This document shows positions 12,488-24,092 of a stretch of DNA of 64,000 bases, one piece after another. Within the stretch, counting starts at the first letter, position 1; each line of letters begins with the position of its first letter. The position numbers and the translations under genes are program-made. Source of the DNA: Oscheius dolichura (Eukaryota > Nematoda > Chromadorea > Rhabditida > Rhabditidae); assembly GCA_932521035.1 (NCBI GenBank), contig OW051495.1, positions 10,788,001 through 10,852,000 of the forward strand, given 5' to 3'. The notes beneath the pieces were generated by a model. It searched no databases. It saw nothing but the letters and a program-made list of their open reading frames with translations, and was not told the DNA's origin.

Positions 12488-15400
12488 CTGTAATGTGACA
12501 GCCGGAGCGACCCCAAAACATTCTTCTCACGATGACCACCACTGCGCGGTGTAAGAGAGAAGAGTATCCCCTGCCTCTAGTGGATATCCGAATACCGGCC
12601 GTGGTGATTTCTTCCCCCGAGGCGGCGGCTGTTCGGCTCGTCCTCAAAACACATGCACGTCATAGTCAAAACGCCGAGTTCTTCGACCACAACTGTCACG
12701 TATGGCCATCGTTCAGACCCTCTCCCCTCGCCGTATGGGAGCCTTTCTTTTCGCAAGAACTGACATTTTCATTGCGGAAATGGCTCTTTCAGCCCAAATG
12801 CACGGGAACCATTAGACGGTCAGTCAGCTGGAAAATTCACGAAGAGAGCCGCTCCGGTGGAACCAGGCCCCGCCGGTGGCTGCCTCTTATTAATGTATTC
12901 GGCACGACTGCTTCGTTTATTCCTTCATTCTTTCCAGGAAGTAAAGGAATTCGAGAGAGACGGCCTTTGAAGTTGCCGCACTTTTGTCGTGTTTGGATTT
13001 TGTGGTTTTACGATCAGAGCAGTTGTCAGTTTACGCGACAGCCACAGAGAAAAAAGTGGTCTTAGGTTGAGATCCGGAGGTGTTTTCCATGTTTCCTTGA
13101 ACCTCCAGTCTCCGATTAATCTCCTCTTTGATCAGTTGATCCGATTTTTTCCAAAATAATTGTGATTTTGATGGAGACACGAATGCCTGGCACCGGCTTA
13201 TCCCACTTATTTAGTCTTTTGTAAAAGAATTTTTGGCTTTCACTGCCCTTGTCAATCCCCTGATTCTCATATTAGGAAACCCTTGTCAGTGTACGCCAAA
13301 ATACAATGTCAGATGCCCTTTTCCTCTATAACCATCTACACATTGTTTACACTAATTATACCATCCAAATTACAGCCTTACGCTTATTTACTCTCTCAAA
13401 AGCTACAGTAACCCAGCCCTGAGCTTCCGGAAGTACGTAAGTAGTCTAGCTTTTTATGGTCAATTCTGGCCCTCGCGGGAGAGTGCGAGTTTATTTGGTC
13501 TTTCCCTTGAAATCAACCTTTTGCTCCCTCTCAGATCATGAACCAAGAACCTCATTGATCTGTGAGGGAAAGATTTTTGAGGTCAAAATGTGGAAAACAA
13601 AAGTCTAAAGTTATGGAATACTCTAGCCTTAGCGCTTAGCCATTTATCGGACGAAGTTCAGGAGGGGCGTTGTGTTTTTTGAATCAAAAACCACAACCGT
13701 GTTAGTTGTTCCCAAGTCCGTTGAGAATAGCAATGGTGTTATTCTCCAGGGGATTGCTTTAATTTCGTGTCTTTCCTGGGCATGGGGGTTGACTACTATA
13801 GCCGTTTTGCTGCGTGATGCCTTCCCTTCTTGCAAGTGACAGTGACGCCTCTAATAATACAAAAACAGCCATGAAAATAATTTTTATACGTCTTCACATG
13901 CGATGTTTTCCACCGTAAATCCTGCCTTTTGCCTGCCCCGCGGGTCATGGTCTGAATAATGGCGCTCTCGAAGAAAACAGGAGTCTCTCAGTAAGCTGGA
14001 GAGACCCTTGACGTCTACTCCCGTGTACAAACACTTTTAATTATTCCTCTAGTCAAATTATGGCCTCGGCGTTAAATCTCCTGGCCCCGTACCAGTGAGC
14101 ATAAGCAGAGCCGCTAGTTTTTAAGTTCTTTCGAACTCCCATTATTTTAATCCCGACTTCACGGCAAGAACACGATCGTAATGATCATCAAAACAACCTT
14201 TTTAGTCGTCCATCCGATGGGTAAGCATCAGAGTACATCCCCCTTTGGAAACGTTCTATTCCCAAACCAAAAGAGGAGCTCTGATTATCTTCGGCCCTCC
14301 TTAAGTTCGGTCCCACATTAGAATGCACGTTTTGGGTAGGCGTCAAATTGGATTGTCTTGTCAGCTTCCTCAATTGAAAAAAACGAACTTACGAGGGGAT
14401 TCTCCCCCCTTTTTTTCTAATATAGTCTCCGTTTCTCCCCTAGAGGAAGGAATTTCTCGCTGTTCATTCAGTTGAAGAGACCCATAAAAGGGAGCAAATT
14501 TGCTTCCTCTATTTGTCCACGTAGAGATCAAGATGTCCCACACGGAATTCATTTATTCTTTAGACAAAAAAAGGCCGAAAGGTCAGAGCTCATAGGCGCT
14601 GAGAAAAACGAGCTTGTTATCTATCGTCTTGAAACAATCAAAAGGCCGACCAACTTCTTGTTTTATTGTTGTAAACAGCTGAAAAATCCAATTTCCTTAT
14701 TCAATTTCAGTTGGGGAAAACAAACCTTTTGTACCATTTCGTGGGTCAGATAAGGACAGCCGAATTTGCCAATTTCTCTAAAAAGTTCCGGCTCATTGCA
14801 TCGGTCCCGAAATGGAGCTACAACTTTTACAGCCTGAAAACTGCTAATTGAAACATGATTTTAATGGGAGGCATTGGAAACCCGTTTGGAATGTTGCAAT
14901 CCCACAAAAATGACATTCCCTTCTTCTAATTCTTTGCAACTTTTCTATTTTTCATCCGTAATTCATAGGTATGCGAGCGTGTTTACAAGACCTCGTCGTT
15001 ATTGAGTCCTACCGCGAAAAGAAGCCCCTCATCTCTAGGTTGCTAGCGAATTTGCAAGTTTTGGACCCAGACACAACAACAATTTTGTCATTCGCTCTTC
15101 CGATCCTCATCATTCAGTCTTTCCCTTCCCCGGCGGCGCCCTAGCGCTCTAGGGAGATCCAGGCATAAAAGCAACAACCACTTCGCATGATTCTACTACA
15201 CCTGCGCCCAAACTTCATAACGGGTAGAAAAATACTCTCACGTACACAATAGACAGCTGACCTACTCTTGAATTCACACCTACAAAACAGTCTGGGGAAC
15301 AACATGGTTGGGGTAACAAAAACACCCATTTCTAATGTAGAGGAAGCTAATTGGCTGTTGTGCAGCCTCATTTACGTTTTAGTTTACTGTGAGCTTTTCT

Positions 15401-15491
15401 TTCAAGCTAAAAACGTTTTGTGTCTTTAGACACGCCGCCTCTATCCTGGTCAGTTTAGCTTACAAGCGCGGAGAGTCTATTTTGAACCCTG
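12488..15491. other. Gene-poor region, upstream of the coiled-coil gene
   Basis: About 3 kb. It probably holds the missing first exon(s) and promoter of the coiled-coil gene in its left part. The 177-codon plus-strand open stretch at 12532-13065 shows no domain or codon pattern that I trust. Nothing else identified. Confidence 0.45.
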
Positions 15492-16038
15492 TTACGGTAT
15501 TTGCAAACGGTCTGTGCTCATTAAAGGGCAGCTCCGGTGCATGAACAGAAAGAGAGTGCGAACCTCTTCAAACATATCCTTGAACGTAGCTTTTGCGGCT
15601 CGTCCGGCTGCAAAGAGGACGGTTTGGGGGTCTGTACCGCGATCTTGCAGACATTTCTCAAACGGCTCCAAATATGCCATAGAACGAGCAAAAAATGTCA
15701 GATCTCCACTGGCCATTACAGTATTCTCGAGCTCTAGAAGAGGAAGATCAAGACTACGATAAGGAGGCTTACGTTCTCCGATCTCGTCTAGAGACTTCCC
15801 TTTACAGTATTGTTTGACGACTGTTTTAAACAACTGAAACATTATAGGACTGAAATGACTTTCCCACTTTTTCTAGAGGCCTGGGCCCCATAGCATTGGA
15901 TACCCTGCATATGAACAAGTCTCGTAGGTCCTTGAAAGCATCGGTACATTTTTCCGCTTGACTACAGCTTTTATCTGCGAGAGTTGGCTGTCCGAGACAA
16001 AGGAAGACGACGACGAAGGCAGTAGGCCAAAACAACAT
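15492..16038 (-). CDS. Small secreted cysteine-containing protein
   Basis: Three exons on the minus strand. Exon 1 (16038-15904) encodes a clear signal peptide (MLFWPTAFVVVFLCLGQPTL, then AD) followed by KSCSQAEKCTDAFKDLRDLF and ICR. Exon 2 begins at LFKTVVKQYCKGKSLDEIGE, after the acceptor ATGTTTCAG. A 39-nt phase-1 intron leads to exon 3 (QLENTVMASGDLTFFARS, EPFEKCLQDRG, a tail with MHRSC) and TAA at 15492. The predicted mature protein is about 115 residues with six or more cysteines, so an extracellular disulfide-bonded helical protein is likely. The Cys spacing loosely recalls small secreted nematode families such as DUF19, but I cannot assign one. It stands alone between two gene-poor stretches. 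Confidence 0.7.
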
Positions 16039-19000
16039 TTTTGTCTTGTCTCTTTCTGTAATAATAAGAAAGGAAATGAGACGAAGCTTGACTAGTCGTC
16101 GGCAAAAGAAGAGAATCCCGAAAACATTTCACACACACCGTGGGGTGTTTGCCTCTTTTGTTCAAATAACGCCTTAGACGATAAGCTCCTCGCCCAGAAC
16201 GGGTGTTCACCCCTGGAGACACAGTACAAGACGGCGACTATTTTAGGCCTCTAGGGGATGGGTGACAAAATTAGAGGGTGACGTTCTGTAATCTGCAATT
16301 CGAGGATAATTATCGAGAATTCTCGGTATGACTCGGATTATTTTGAGGGATGTACGAAGTTCAAAGACGGCCAGAGGGAGATCTTTAGCTTGGGGGCTAT
16401 TGTCAGGGGGTAATCTCTCTTCTTTGAACTTCTAGGCCCTTCCTCCAGGTTATCTCTCTTTAGCTCGCAGAGAATTCCAGAGAGTTCGATGAAATACAGA
16501 GTGTCTCCCGAACGCCATCCAATATTGTCAGCCTTCCATACCAAAGAGTTGTTATTCGTGTTTTGTTTGTGTACCAGCGGCGGGTAGTTGCCTCGATTAC
16601 TTTTCTTGAGATTGCTAAACATAGACACAGAGACACACGAGGCATCCCAGGACTCATCTTCCAAAATGATTGTTTACCATTCCATCGCCACTCACAACTG
16701 ACCGCTAAGTTGGTTGAGAGCAAAAGAAGAGAATAACATTCGGCCCCCTGCCCGGCCCCCTAAAAGGTGTCAACTTCTCGTCAAAGTTCTAGACTCATTT
16801 AGACGAGGGAGCTGTCATCCCAGTTTAGAATGTGATCATTTTGCATTCCGGAAACTCTTCGCTCTTCTCCCCTCTGCGCAGCATCATTTTCCTGTTCATG
16901 AACTTGATCTGGACTAATTTATGAAAATTACTGGATTCGCGTGGGAGCCACTGATGCAATTTCCCTAATGTTTGAAGGAAATAAAAAGTGGTGGCTAGGG
17001 AGGCTATAATTAGTAGCTTACCTTTTTATCCGTCGCTTCAATTGGCTGCACAGAGTATCATTTCCAATTTTTGATTAATTCCCTCTTTCGCATACTACCG
17101 TAACCTTCTAGTGAAGAAATATGATTGAAAGTTGGTGTGTGCTCTCGGGTCAAAGCGTGATTCTCACTTCCCACCGTCCGTTCTCTTTCGTCAAAATCTG
17201 ACATGAGGAAATGAAAAAGACCCGAGGGGCTCACAAAGTATGGGAAACCAATCCCGCCGTGTTGAAAATAACCTAGGGGCGCATGCTTGACTCTATCTTT
17301 TTTTTTCTCATAGTGTGGCAGGCGTACCCTCATTTCTCAGGAGATTGGGTGTCCTTCGAAGTTCAAAGAGACACGCGTTTCACATGGGTTACAACGTGAA
17401 AATCTGTGGCCTAACCCGAATCTTGTCCTCGCGTTTTCAAACTCACCCATGGATACTCTTATTTCTAACGAGATCGTAGATCCTCGAAATATCTACTTGG
17501 TAGCCATCCCACCGGCTCTTTTTTCACCTCCAAAACGTTGTCAGTCGACATTTTGCCTCGGAACCCTTCTGAACCTTGGACATGTGTCACTTTTCGCGGA
17601 TTTTATTGCGCCTCCGGCAGTTTTCGACCAAACATCTTTGAGTCGTCTGTATTTCGTCCAATTAGTTTTAATTAATAGCTGTTATTCGTCTAGTGGGTGG
17701 AGGTCAGTCAAATTAGGAGAAAAAAGAGCGGCTGAGACGTTAATGACGCAAAAAACGACGGTGAAAAGTGATTTAGTTGCTGGCGCAGCTGGCATTTCTG
17801 ATTGCTGTTCAAAGTTTGGTCCACTCTTTTTGGGTGAGAGAGTTCTCGCTCCATCTAAATGTCCAGGACTGCGTATGATTGCCGTGTTTCCGTCATGCAC
17901 GTGAGAATTTTTACATACTCTTTGTTGTTTCATATAACCCCGCGTATTTTCCCTCACAACCTGAAATTTTGCCCGACTCTCATATATGTTTGGCTCCTGT
18001 TTCAAGCAGTTAGCGTTTCCTAGCTCCTGACAAGCAATTTTTCACTACAGACAAAAAAACGTGGGTCCCTAGAGCTTCAAAGCTGGCCCCCTAGCCCTCC
18101 GCCGGTGTTGAAAGTAGCTGTTCCGATAAAGATTAGCCTCCAGATTAGATTCATTCCTTACAAATCAAGTTTCCTGATTAGATTTGATTTTAATAACTGA
18201 ATGACCCAAGTTTAAAACATAAAAAGGGCGTTCTAATTCAGTTGGAACGTAAGTCACCCCCTTCTGAGGTCACCCAATGGTTTCACACGCTGTTCGGTGT
18301 TTCTCATGTTGCCGAGACATTAGGGTTCTCTCATTATTTTTGATGTTTCAAGCTCCTCTTCTTCTCCTTGTTTTTAAGCGTCCTATTAGTATGTAATCCC
18401 AGCCAGTTAACAAGTTGACCACATCAAGCGAATGCCCGTACAAGAACATTTTGTTTTGAGCTAAATTTCCTCTTAAGTGTTTACACTTCTCCCGGTTGAA
18501 CTTTTCGGATTACCAGTAATTCAGAAAATACAGACGTGGTCGGACTGTGTATCCAGACCTTTTGAATGTTTCTTGATCGTTGTTTGCCTTCGAGAAAAGA
18601 GCGGGGTAAATGAATAGAAGCCGATTACTGTAGAGCACTTTCTAATTTCCCTTTTCACAGTGTTTTCAGAAATACTGCTCGTTCTAAGAATAGTACAGAT
18701 GTCTAGAAGCTTCTCTAGCCGAAGGGTATCCCTCCCGAATAGAGCCAATCTTCTACGTAAACTTCCTTATAACCGAAAGGGGAACGCCCATATGACGCTA
18801 CCTAAGGGGCTCCTTTCTTGTTTTGGAGACTTCTTGTACTTATTGTCTACTCAAAGAAGATTTTCATGAATCTGTTCTACCCACAACATCTATAATGGCT
18901 GTACTCATTTCCAGTACCCCGTCATGTACCCCCATTTTTCTCGTTTAAAATGACCCATTCCCCAACCACCTGGTATTATTCATACGGATTTCCAGGTGTA

Positions 19001-20690
19001 CTTTCTTGTTCTATGTGTCTCTTTGTTGAGTCCATCCATTCTTTATTCTCGACTCACTCCCCGCTTGTCAGATCACATACGTAAAAAGTCAGCCTGGGCA
19101 AGTGGTAGTTCTCACTCAAGATAAGCCCGGTCCCTCGGGGGTCGTTTCTCACAAGGGCGTCGTTTTTCCTGACCGAGAGAGAAGATCACCACAATTATCG
19201 GGTTGTCGAAGGGGAACAAGTCCCTTCCATCCCACGTGCCGTGCTCACATTTCCAGTCGAATTTGACTCCTCTCCGTGTACATCAGTAGTAGTATAGTAA
19301 ATAATTCGAGACTGAGTTTTTGATATTCCGACCCCTCCCAGTCCATCTTAATTACCGTCTCCCTAATATTATTTGTGTTGACCCCTTTGCCGTCCTCGTG
19401 GTAGCGGGCACTCGTCGTACTATTCTGAAAAGTCCAGTTAGAGAGGAGGGGTAATTAAATGTTACGTCGTGGCCCCTGATGATTTCTGCTACAACTCTCA
19501 AACATACATCTTTGATCGTAGTCCAATTTCTAAAAGGAAACACCCCAAGATTGCCTCCGCGGTATTCAAAACATGTACCCTATTGGGAGGGAGAGAGGGG
19601 CCGGGAGGGAGACACGGAGAGTCTTTCGGCTGGTAGCTGCACGATTACTTCAAATGATGAGAGGGGGCCACGTCAGAATTGGTGACTACCGTCAAAAAAG
19701 AGATGTCCAGTGGGTAGGTAGAGTATGGGAAACCCACTCCCTCTCCTCACATGACGGCTTCCTCCCTCACTCATTCATCATTACTAGTCTCACTTTTGGA
19801 GCCCACAGCTCGCAATGTTATTTTTGGCCGTATTTACTAGCCAAAAATTAGCTCGCCTGTTTATACTCACTCGTATACTCCTTCTTGCTTTTTTAAGAGT
19901 AGTCTTACTGTAATCATGCTTGTTTCTTTGTTCATCTTCAGCTTTCCGCCTTCAAACAGCTGTCCTCCATGTTTAACTCATATTAAACTTTTGGAAGTAG
20001 AGAGAGAGAGAGAGGACATAAGGGAGTTTCCTAGAATGGTCAACTGACTTTCAAGTGGTCTAGCAAAGGTGCAAATTCTCCTTGCTTCCGTGAACTTTCT
20101 GCTAAACTTTGCATTCCAAAGGAGCTTTCTCAGACCACTTTCAACGGGTGGTGTCAGCGACGGCTCCTCTCAGCTGTCTACTACCGTCACCGTTTTAAGA
20201 GATTTTGGTCTTCCAAAGATGGAAACATTGTAGACTAATAGGACCTGCTGAGTGTATGGGTTCCATTAAATCCCAATGACTTCTATTTTGGTCTGGTGTA
20301 GGTGTCTATTTTTCCCCCTCCTCTATTGCATTATCATCCACATCAGACTGCGAGCAATGACCATAATTTTACTCCTTTTTACCGGTAAACAAAAGACAGA
20401 GAAAAAGGAGACCCAATTAACCGCTGGGGGTAGAGTTCGGATTTTGTCTTCTGGTGTTTTCCCATCCCTTATGTTTCTGACATCAAGGGGTAGCCCCCTT
20501 CCCCGGCCGGATACGAGACCCCTTGTTCTATGATTTACTCGTAATGCACTGCTTGTGCTCAACCATTTATTCCTCTCCCTCTCCCCCAACTAATGCTTGT
20601 TTCTCCCCTGTGTTGACACAGTCTTTCCTATTCTCTTCTCCTTCTCCCCAGTAATAGCTTATTTATATCTGAATCTTTTAAGAGAGAGGT
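16039..20690. other. 4.6-kb gene-poor region
   Basis: Large intergenic interval upstream of the GPCR at 20691 and of the secreted-protein gene at 16038. Open stretches such as 17449-17904 (+) and 16338-16664 (-) have no domain or splice continuation. A short (AG)n run is present near 19995-20015. The segment could contain distal regulatory DNA for the GPCR, but nothing specific is seen. Confidence 0.45.
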
Positions 20691-22396
20691 ATGTCCAACG
20701 GGACTATCACCTCAGCCGTAGTGCCCATCTCCGAAAAATGCTTCCCCGACAGCCAATTGGTCTTGATGAGTGACTTGGAGAAAAACATCAACAGGGTACA
20801 CTTTCCTTTATCCTTTCGCGGGACTAAAATCACATTTTAGGCGATCTTCCCCTTCCAGTTCTTCATTACCGTCTTCGGAAATCTCCTGACGATGACTGTT
20901 CTCGTCAGCAGACACATGAAAAATCGGTAAGTTTGCCCGAAAACAATCCGGGGAGTTAGGGCTCCTCAGGGAGTAATTCCGCAATAAACGAGAGTCTGTA
21001 GAGTTAATGAAAATCTCCGATTTGTTTAAAGGGAATCTCCAATTAAGGGGACTTTCAGAGCCAACCATCTTCTGGCCTTCCTCGCCCTCTGTGATATCCT
21101 CGTCTTTATCATGATGCTTCCTCACTTCCTCTCGGCCACCGACACCCTTTCCGAATCCGTCTCCTTCCGCTACTTTCTCTTCAATACAAAAGTTCACTTT
21201 GCTGCTCTGACCAACTGGTTTTCCGCTGCTGCTATCTGGTAACTTTTTATCAATGGAAATGTAATCAAACAGCTCTTTTAGGTTTGTCTTTGCCATTTCC
21301 CTGGAACGTCTTCTAGTTATCAAGTACCCTTTCCGCTCGTTGGATGACTACAATGTAAGTTTACAAAACCGAGAAAAAACGCTCTATCCAGTTCCGTCAG
21401 ATCTTCTTCGTAGCAGCTGGAATCTTCCTTGGAACCCTGGTCCTCACCAGCTACCACCACGTGTCCCATACCTGCTTCAGCTACCTCGTTTGTTCTGGTC
21501 GTCAACTTGTTGGACTCTGCTATCCGAACACAATGGATTCCTTTGGCAAAAAAGTCAATCCAACCACCCCTCTCACCAAGCAATGGATCAGTGTCTCCAT
21601 CTATTCTAATGCTATATTTGCTGTCCTCTTCCCCATCTGTGCTGTAGCCCTGCTTAATGTCTCCCTGATCCGATTGGTGAAACAAAGAAATAATCAGGTA
21701 AACTTCACAGTACGACTAGAAGAAAATGCTTGTTTCAGGACCTTCTGGTTCAAAGATCGGCGAGTTCTGTCGGCTGCGCGAGGCAAGAACAAGAGAGGAA
21801 GATGACTCACACCGTCCTGGCTATAGTCAGCTGTTTCTCCCTGACACAGGGACCCTCCGCCGTGGTCTTCTGTCTTCAGCACATATTCCCCAACCTCCCG
21901 TAAGTGTTTCCTTGTCTTTTGGTGGCTCAATATGTCAGGAATAGCCTGAAGGGGGTCTAAGACGCCTTGACAGCCGGAAGAGGATTGACTGAAATGTTTG
22001 TTTGATACAGATGGAAACATTAGATCAACCCCTCTTATTTTCAGGTATTTACGGGAGACGTCAGTCATCGCCAATCAATTGGTCCTGACAGGAAAGATGC
22101 TCAACGTTGTTCTCTTCTGTCTAACTTCCCAGACCTTCAGGAGGAAAATGTTCCACACATGTCATAATTGGGTCTACGTGGTGGTTTGTGGTGGTAAACT
22201 AGAGAGGTAGGCGAGTAGCGTCTCCTATTGAAGATAAAGATATTTCAGCTCGCGGATAAACAGGGAAAAGTCATTCCTGACACAGAAGACCTCTCTCGTC
22301 TACTCGCCATCCACGAGGAACACACGACGAGTCTCGATTGCTTCGGATTCCATTGCCATGAAGTCCCTGACTACCCCGGAGCACCAGGGAAACTGA
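20691..22396 (+). CDS. Rhodopsin-type GPCR, neuropeptide-receptor-like
   Basis: Plasma-membrane seven-helix receptor. Eight exons join in phase from ATG 20691 to TGA 22394-22396. Seen: an N-glycosylation site near the N-terminus (MSNGT), TM1 with the GN signature (FITVFGNLLTMTVLVSRHMK), TM2 (LLAFLALCDILVFIMMLPHF), TM3 ending SLERL in place of DRY, TM4 around FFVAAGIFLGTLVLTSYHH, an extracellular loop with cysteines, TM5 (SNAIFAVLFPICAVALLN), TM6 (MTHTVLAIVSCFSLTQGPSA), TM7 around TGKMLNVVLFCLTS followed by FRRKMF, and a Ser/Thr/Arg-rich tail. The SLTQGPSAV motif in TM6 and the ERL motif are shared with the GPCR at 43300-44904, so the two are paralogues. The ligand is unknown; a peptide is inferred from the class-A architecture. 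Confidence 0.85.
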
Positions 22397-22552
22397 GTCA
22401 TTCCAACAATGTGCAAATTTCGATCTCTTACTTATCACGATCTCATTTATGGATATTCAAATGAAGATATTACATTTATTTTGTGGGAGAAAATATTATT
22501 TTTGACCTCTTTCCCGGGGGAATCAGTTGGAAAAGTTGGAAGACTTTGATGG

Positions 22553-22634
22553 TAGGGGATTAAGGTTGACAAGATTTCGACAAAACTTAGGCTTAGGGGA
22601 TTAAGGTTGACCGAATTTTGACAGAATTTAGGCT
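22553..22634. repeat. Two-copy tandem repeat, 41-bp unit
   Basis: The unit begins TAGGGGATTAAGGTTGAC and ends TTAGGCT. Copy one is 22553-22593 and copy two 22594-22634, differing at a handful of positions. Found just downstream of the GPCR. Confidence 0.75.
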
Positions 22635-22891
22635 TTCTTAAAGGCAAGTTACAGGACAAACAATACTCACAAAAACATTAGAAATTTGACTGTAATTGCT
22701 GGCAAGAAGTTGAGTGGCTGTTTTGAGAAGCTAGGTTCCTCTTTATCTCAATCCGGAGTAATGCCACACGACAGCTGTAGGCCCAGGTCTTTGAATTTTT
22801 GAAATCGATCAAGAAATGACCGAGATACGAACACAAACATACGGCATGCTCGTCTCCGCCCACTCCGCCCCCAAAAATGATAATTTTCCAG

Positions 22892-23302
22892 CTCTCCCGT
22901 TTTCTGCTACCAGTGTAACTCTCTCGAGAATTCGAAATGCGCAGGAAATGATTTGACGGAGTTCTTCAAGGTAAGCTCAAGCCCCCAACACGTTTGTAGT
23001 AGTATTTCAGCCGTGATAATAATCAGCGGGAGAGAGGTCAGAAACCCGATTGGCTGTCGAGTTCTCTACCAGGCAGGCCCAACATGAAATAGATCCACCC
23101 TCATTTTCAGAAGGTTCCCATGGTCAATGCCCACATTCCTGGCTACAGTGAACTGCTAGTTACGATCAGAGAATGCGCCTACAATATGAACTTTGACAAA
23201 ACTAAATTTGATGCTTCGTCGGGGATACGGTACAGTGCACAGCAGTGTAGGAATTCGGTTGTGAGTGGAATGGGTCAAAATGGAATTGGCTGCCATGTTT
23301 AG
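22892..23302 (+). CDS. Ly6/uPAR-like secreted or GPI-type protein, partial model
   Basis: Two coding exons are clear. The first follows the acceptor TTTTCCAG at 22891 and reads SPVFCYQCNSLENSKCAGND then LTEFFK. A roughly 140-nt intron leads to the second, KVPMVNAHIPGYSELLV and onward, ending NGIGCHV with TAG at 23300-23302. FCYQCNS...C is the usual opening of a three-finger (Ly6/uPAR) domain, and further cysteines follow (RECAYN, QQCRNS, GIGCHV). A signal-peptide exon should lie upstream but I could not identify it. The last usual Cys-Asn pair of Ly6 domains is not obvious, so the protein may be a divergent or truncated member. Moderate confidence in coding, lower in family. Confidence 0.55.
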
Positions 23303-23557
23303 GATGGAAACCCATGCAACGGAGCTGGGCACCAGGCCTGGTTCCGTCTACTCTGGATTGGGTTAATTCTCTTCAGCTTATTGTAACTTATTTTTGTAGT
23401 CGAAAGCAGAATAAATCAGTTGTTTTAATGAAATTATTGAAAAGATATTGAGGAATAACAATGGAATATATATCACCACATGAATAAGGAAGACAGGGGC
23501 CATTCCGCCAGTGTGACCCATCGAATATTTTACAGTTGTATAAAGACAAGGCTCACT

Positions 23558-24036
23558 TTAATCGCATCTTGTTCTTTTATCACATCCTTCAATTACAAAT
23601 ATAAAGAAGTTAAAACCTATAATACTGTTTATCATCCCGTATTGGAAAAAAGACAACGGAGTTATCAATTTATTGCATATCCATTGATTCAACAACGCAT
23701 TGGTGAACTCGGGAGGAATTACAACAGATGTCATGCTCCAATGTCCGTAATGGAGAGGGGGGCCATCTCTCCAACTTTCCCCGTCAAATATTTCCGTTTT
23801 GTCAATAGCCGTTCCATTCCATCCTCCCATTACAAAAACCTCATCGTCAAGGACTGCCGCCGAGAAGTCAAAACGACAATCTTTGATAGATGGAAGTGCT
23901 TTCCATGTTCCGATTTCTTCCAAGTTACTCAATTCCAGAACTGTATTGGCTGGCGAGGTTCCATCAATACCACCCAATAGAATCAAACTGTTCCCATAAG
24001 AAATAAGGGATTGGCTGTGAAGCGATGTGGGCATAT
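23558..24036 (-). pseudogene. Truncated third Kelch copy
   Basis: A 3' fragment homologous to the last exon of the two neighbouring Kelch genes. It begins abruptly inside a Kelch blade (MPTSLHSQSLISYGNSLILL) and continues with VLELSNLEEIGTWKALPSIK, FSAAVLDDEVFVMGGWNG and DKTEIFDGESWRDGPP, then departs from homology. No upstream blades or start are present. It is the most diverged of the three copies, consistent with a dead tandem duplicate. Confidence 0.8.
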
Positions 24037-24092
24037 AAAATCTTGTTTATTAGCAATGAATGGAGGGAAAGATTTATTTGTTTAATAGGGGA

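Noticed and set aside
12532-13065. 177-codon plus-strand ORF
   Set aside because: Composition looks random, no domain or splice partner, and it overlaps on the opposite strand the clear 12399-12487 exon of the coiled-coil gene.
17449-17904. 151-codon plus-strand ORF in the desert
   Set aside because: No recognised motif, no upstream or downstream exon, and ORFs of this length are expected by chance in a 4.6-kb region.
18200-18225. Sequence resembling the end of the nematode spliced leader (ACCCAAGTTT)
   Set aside because: The match is partial (the stretch reads tgacccaagtttaaaa), the GGTTTAATTA start and the GAG|GT donor are missing, and no Sm site or stem structure was seen.
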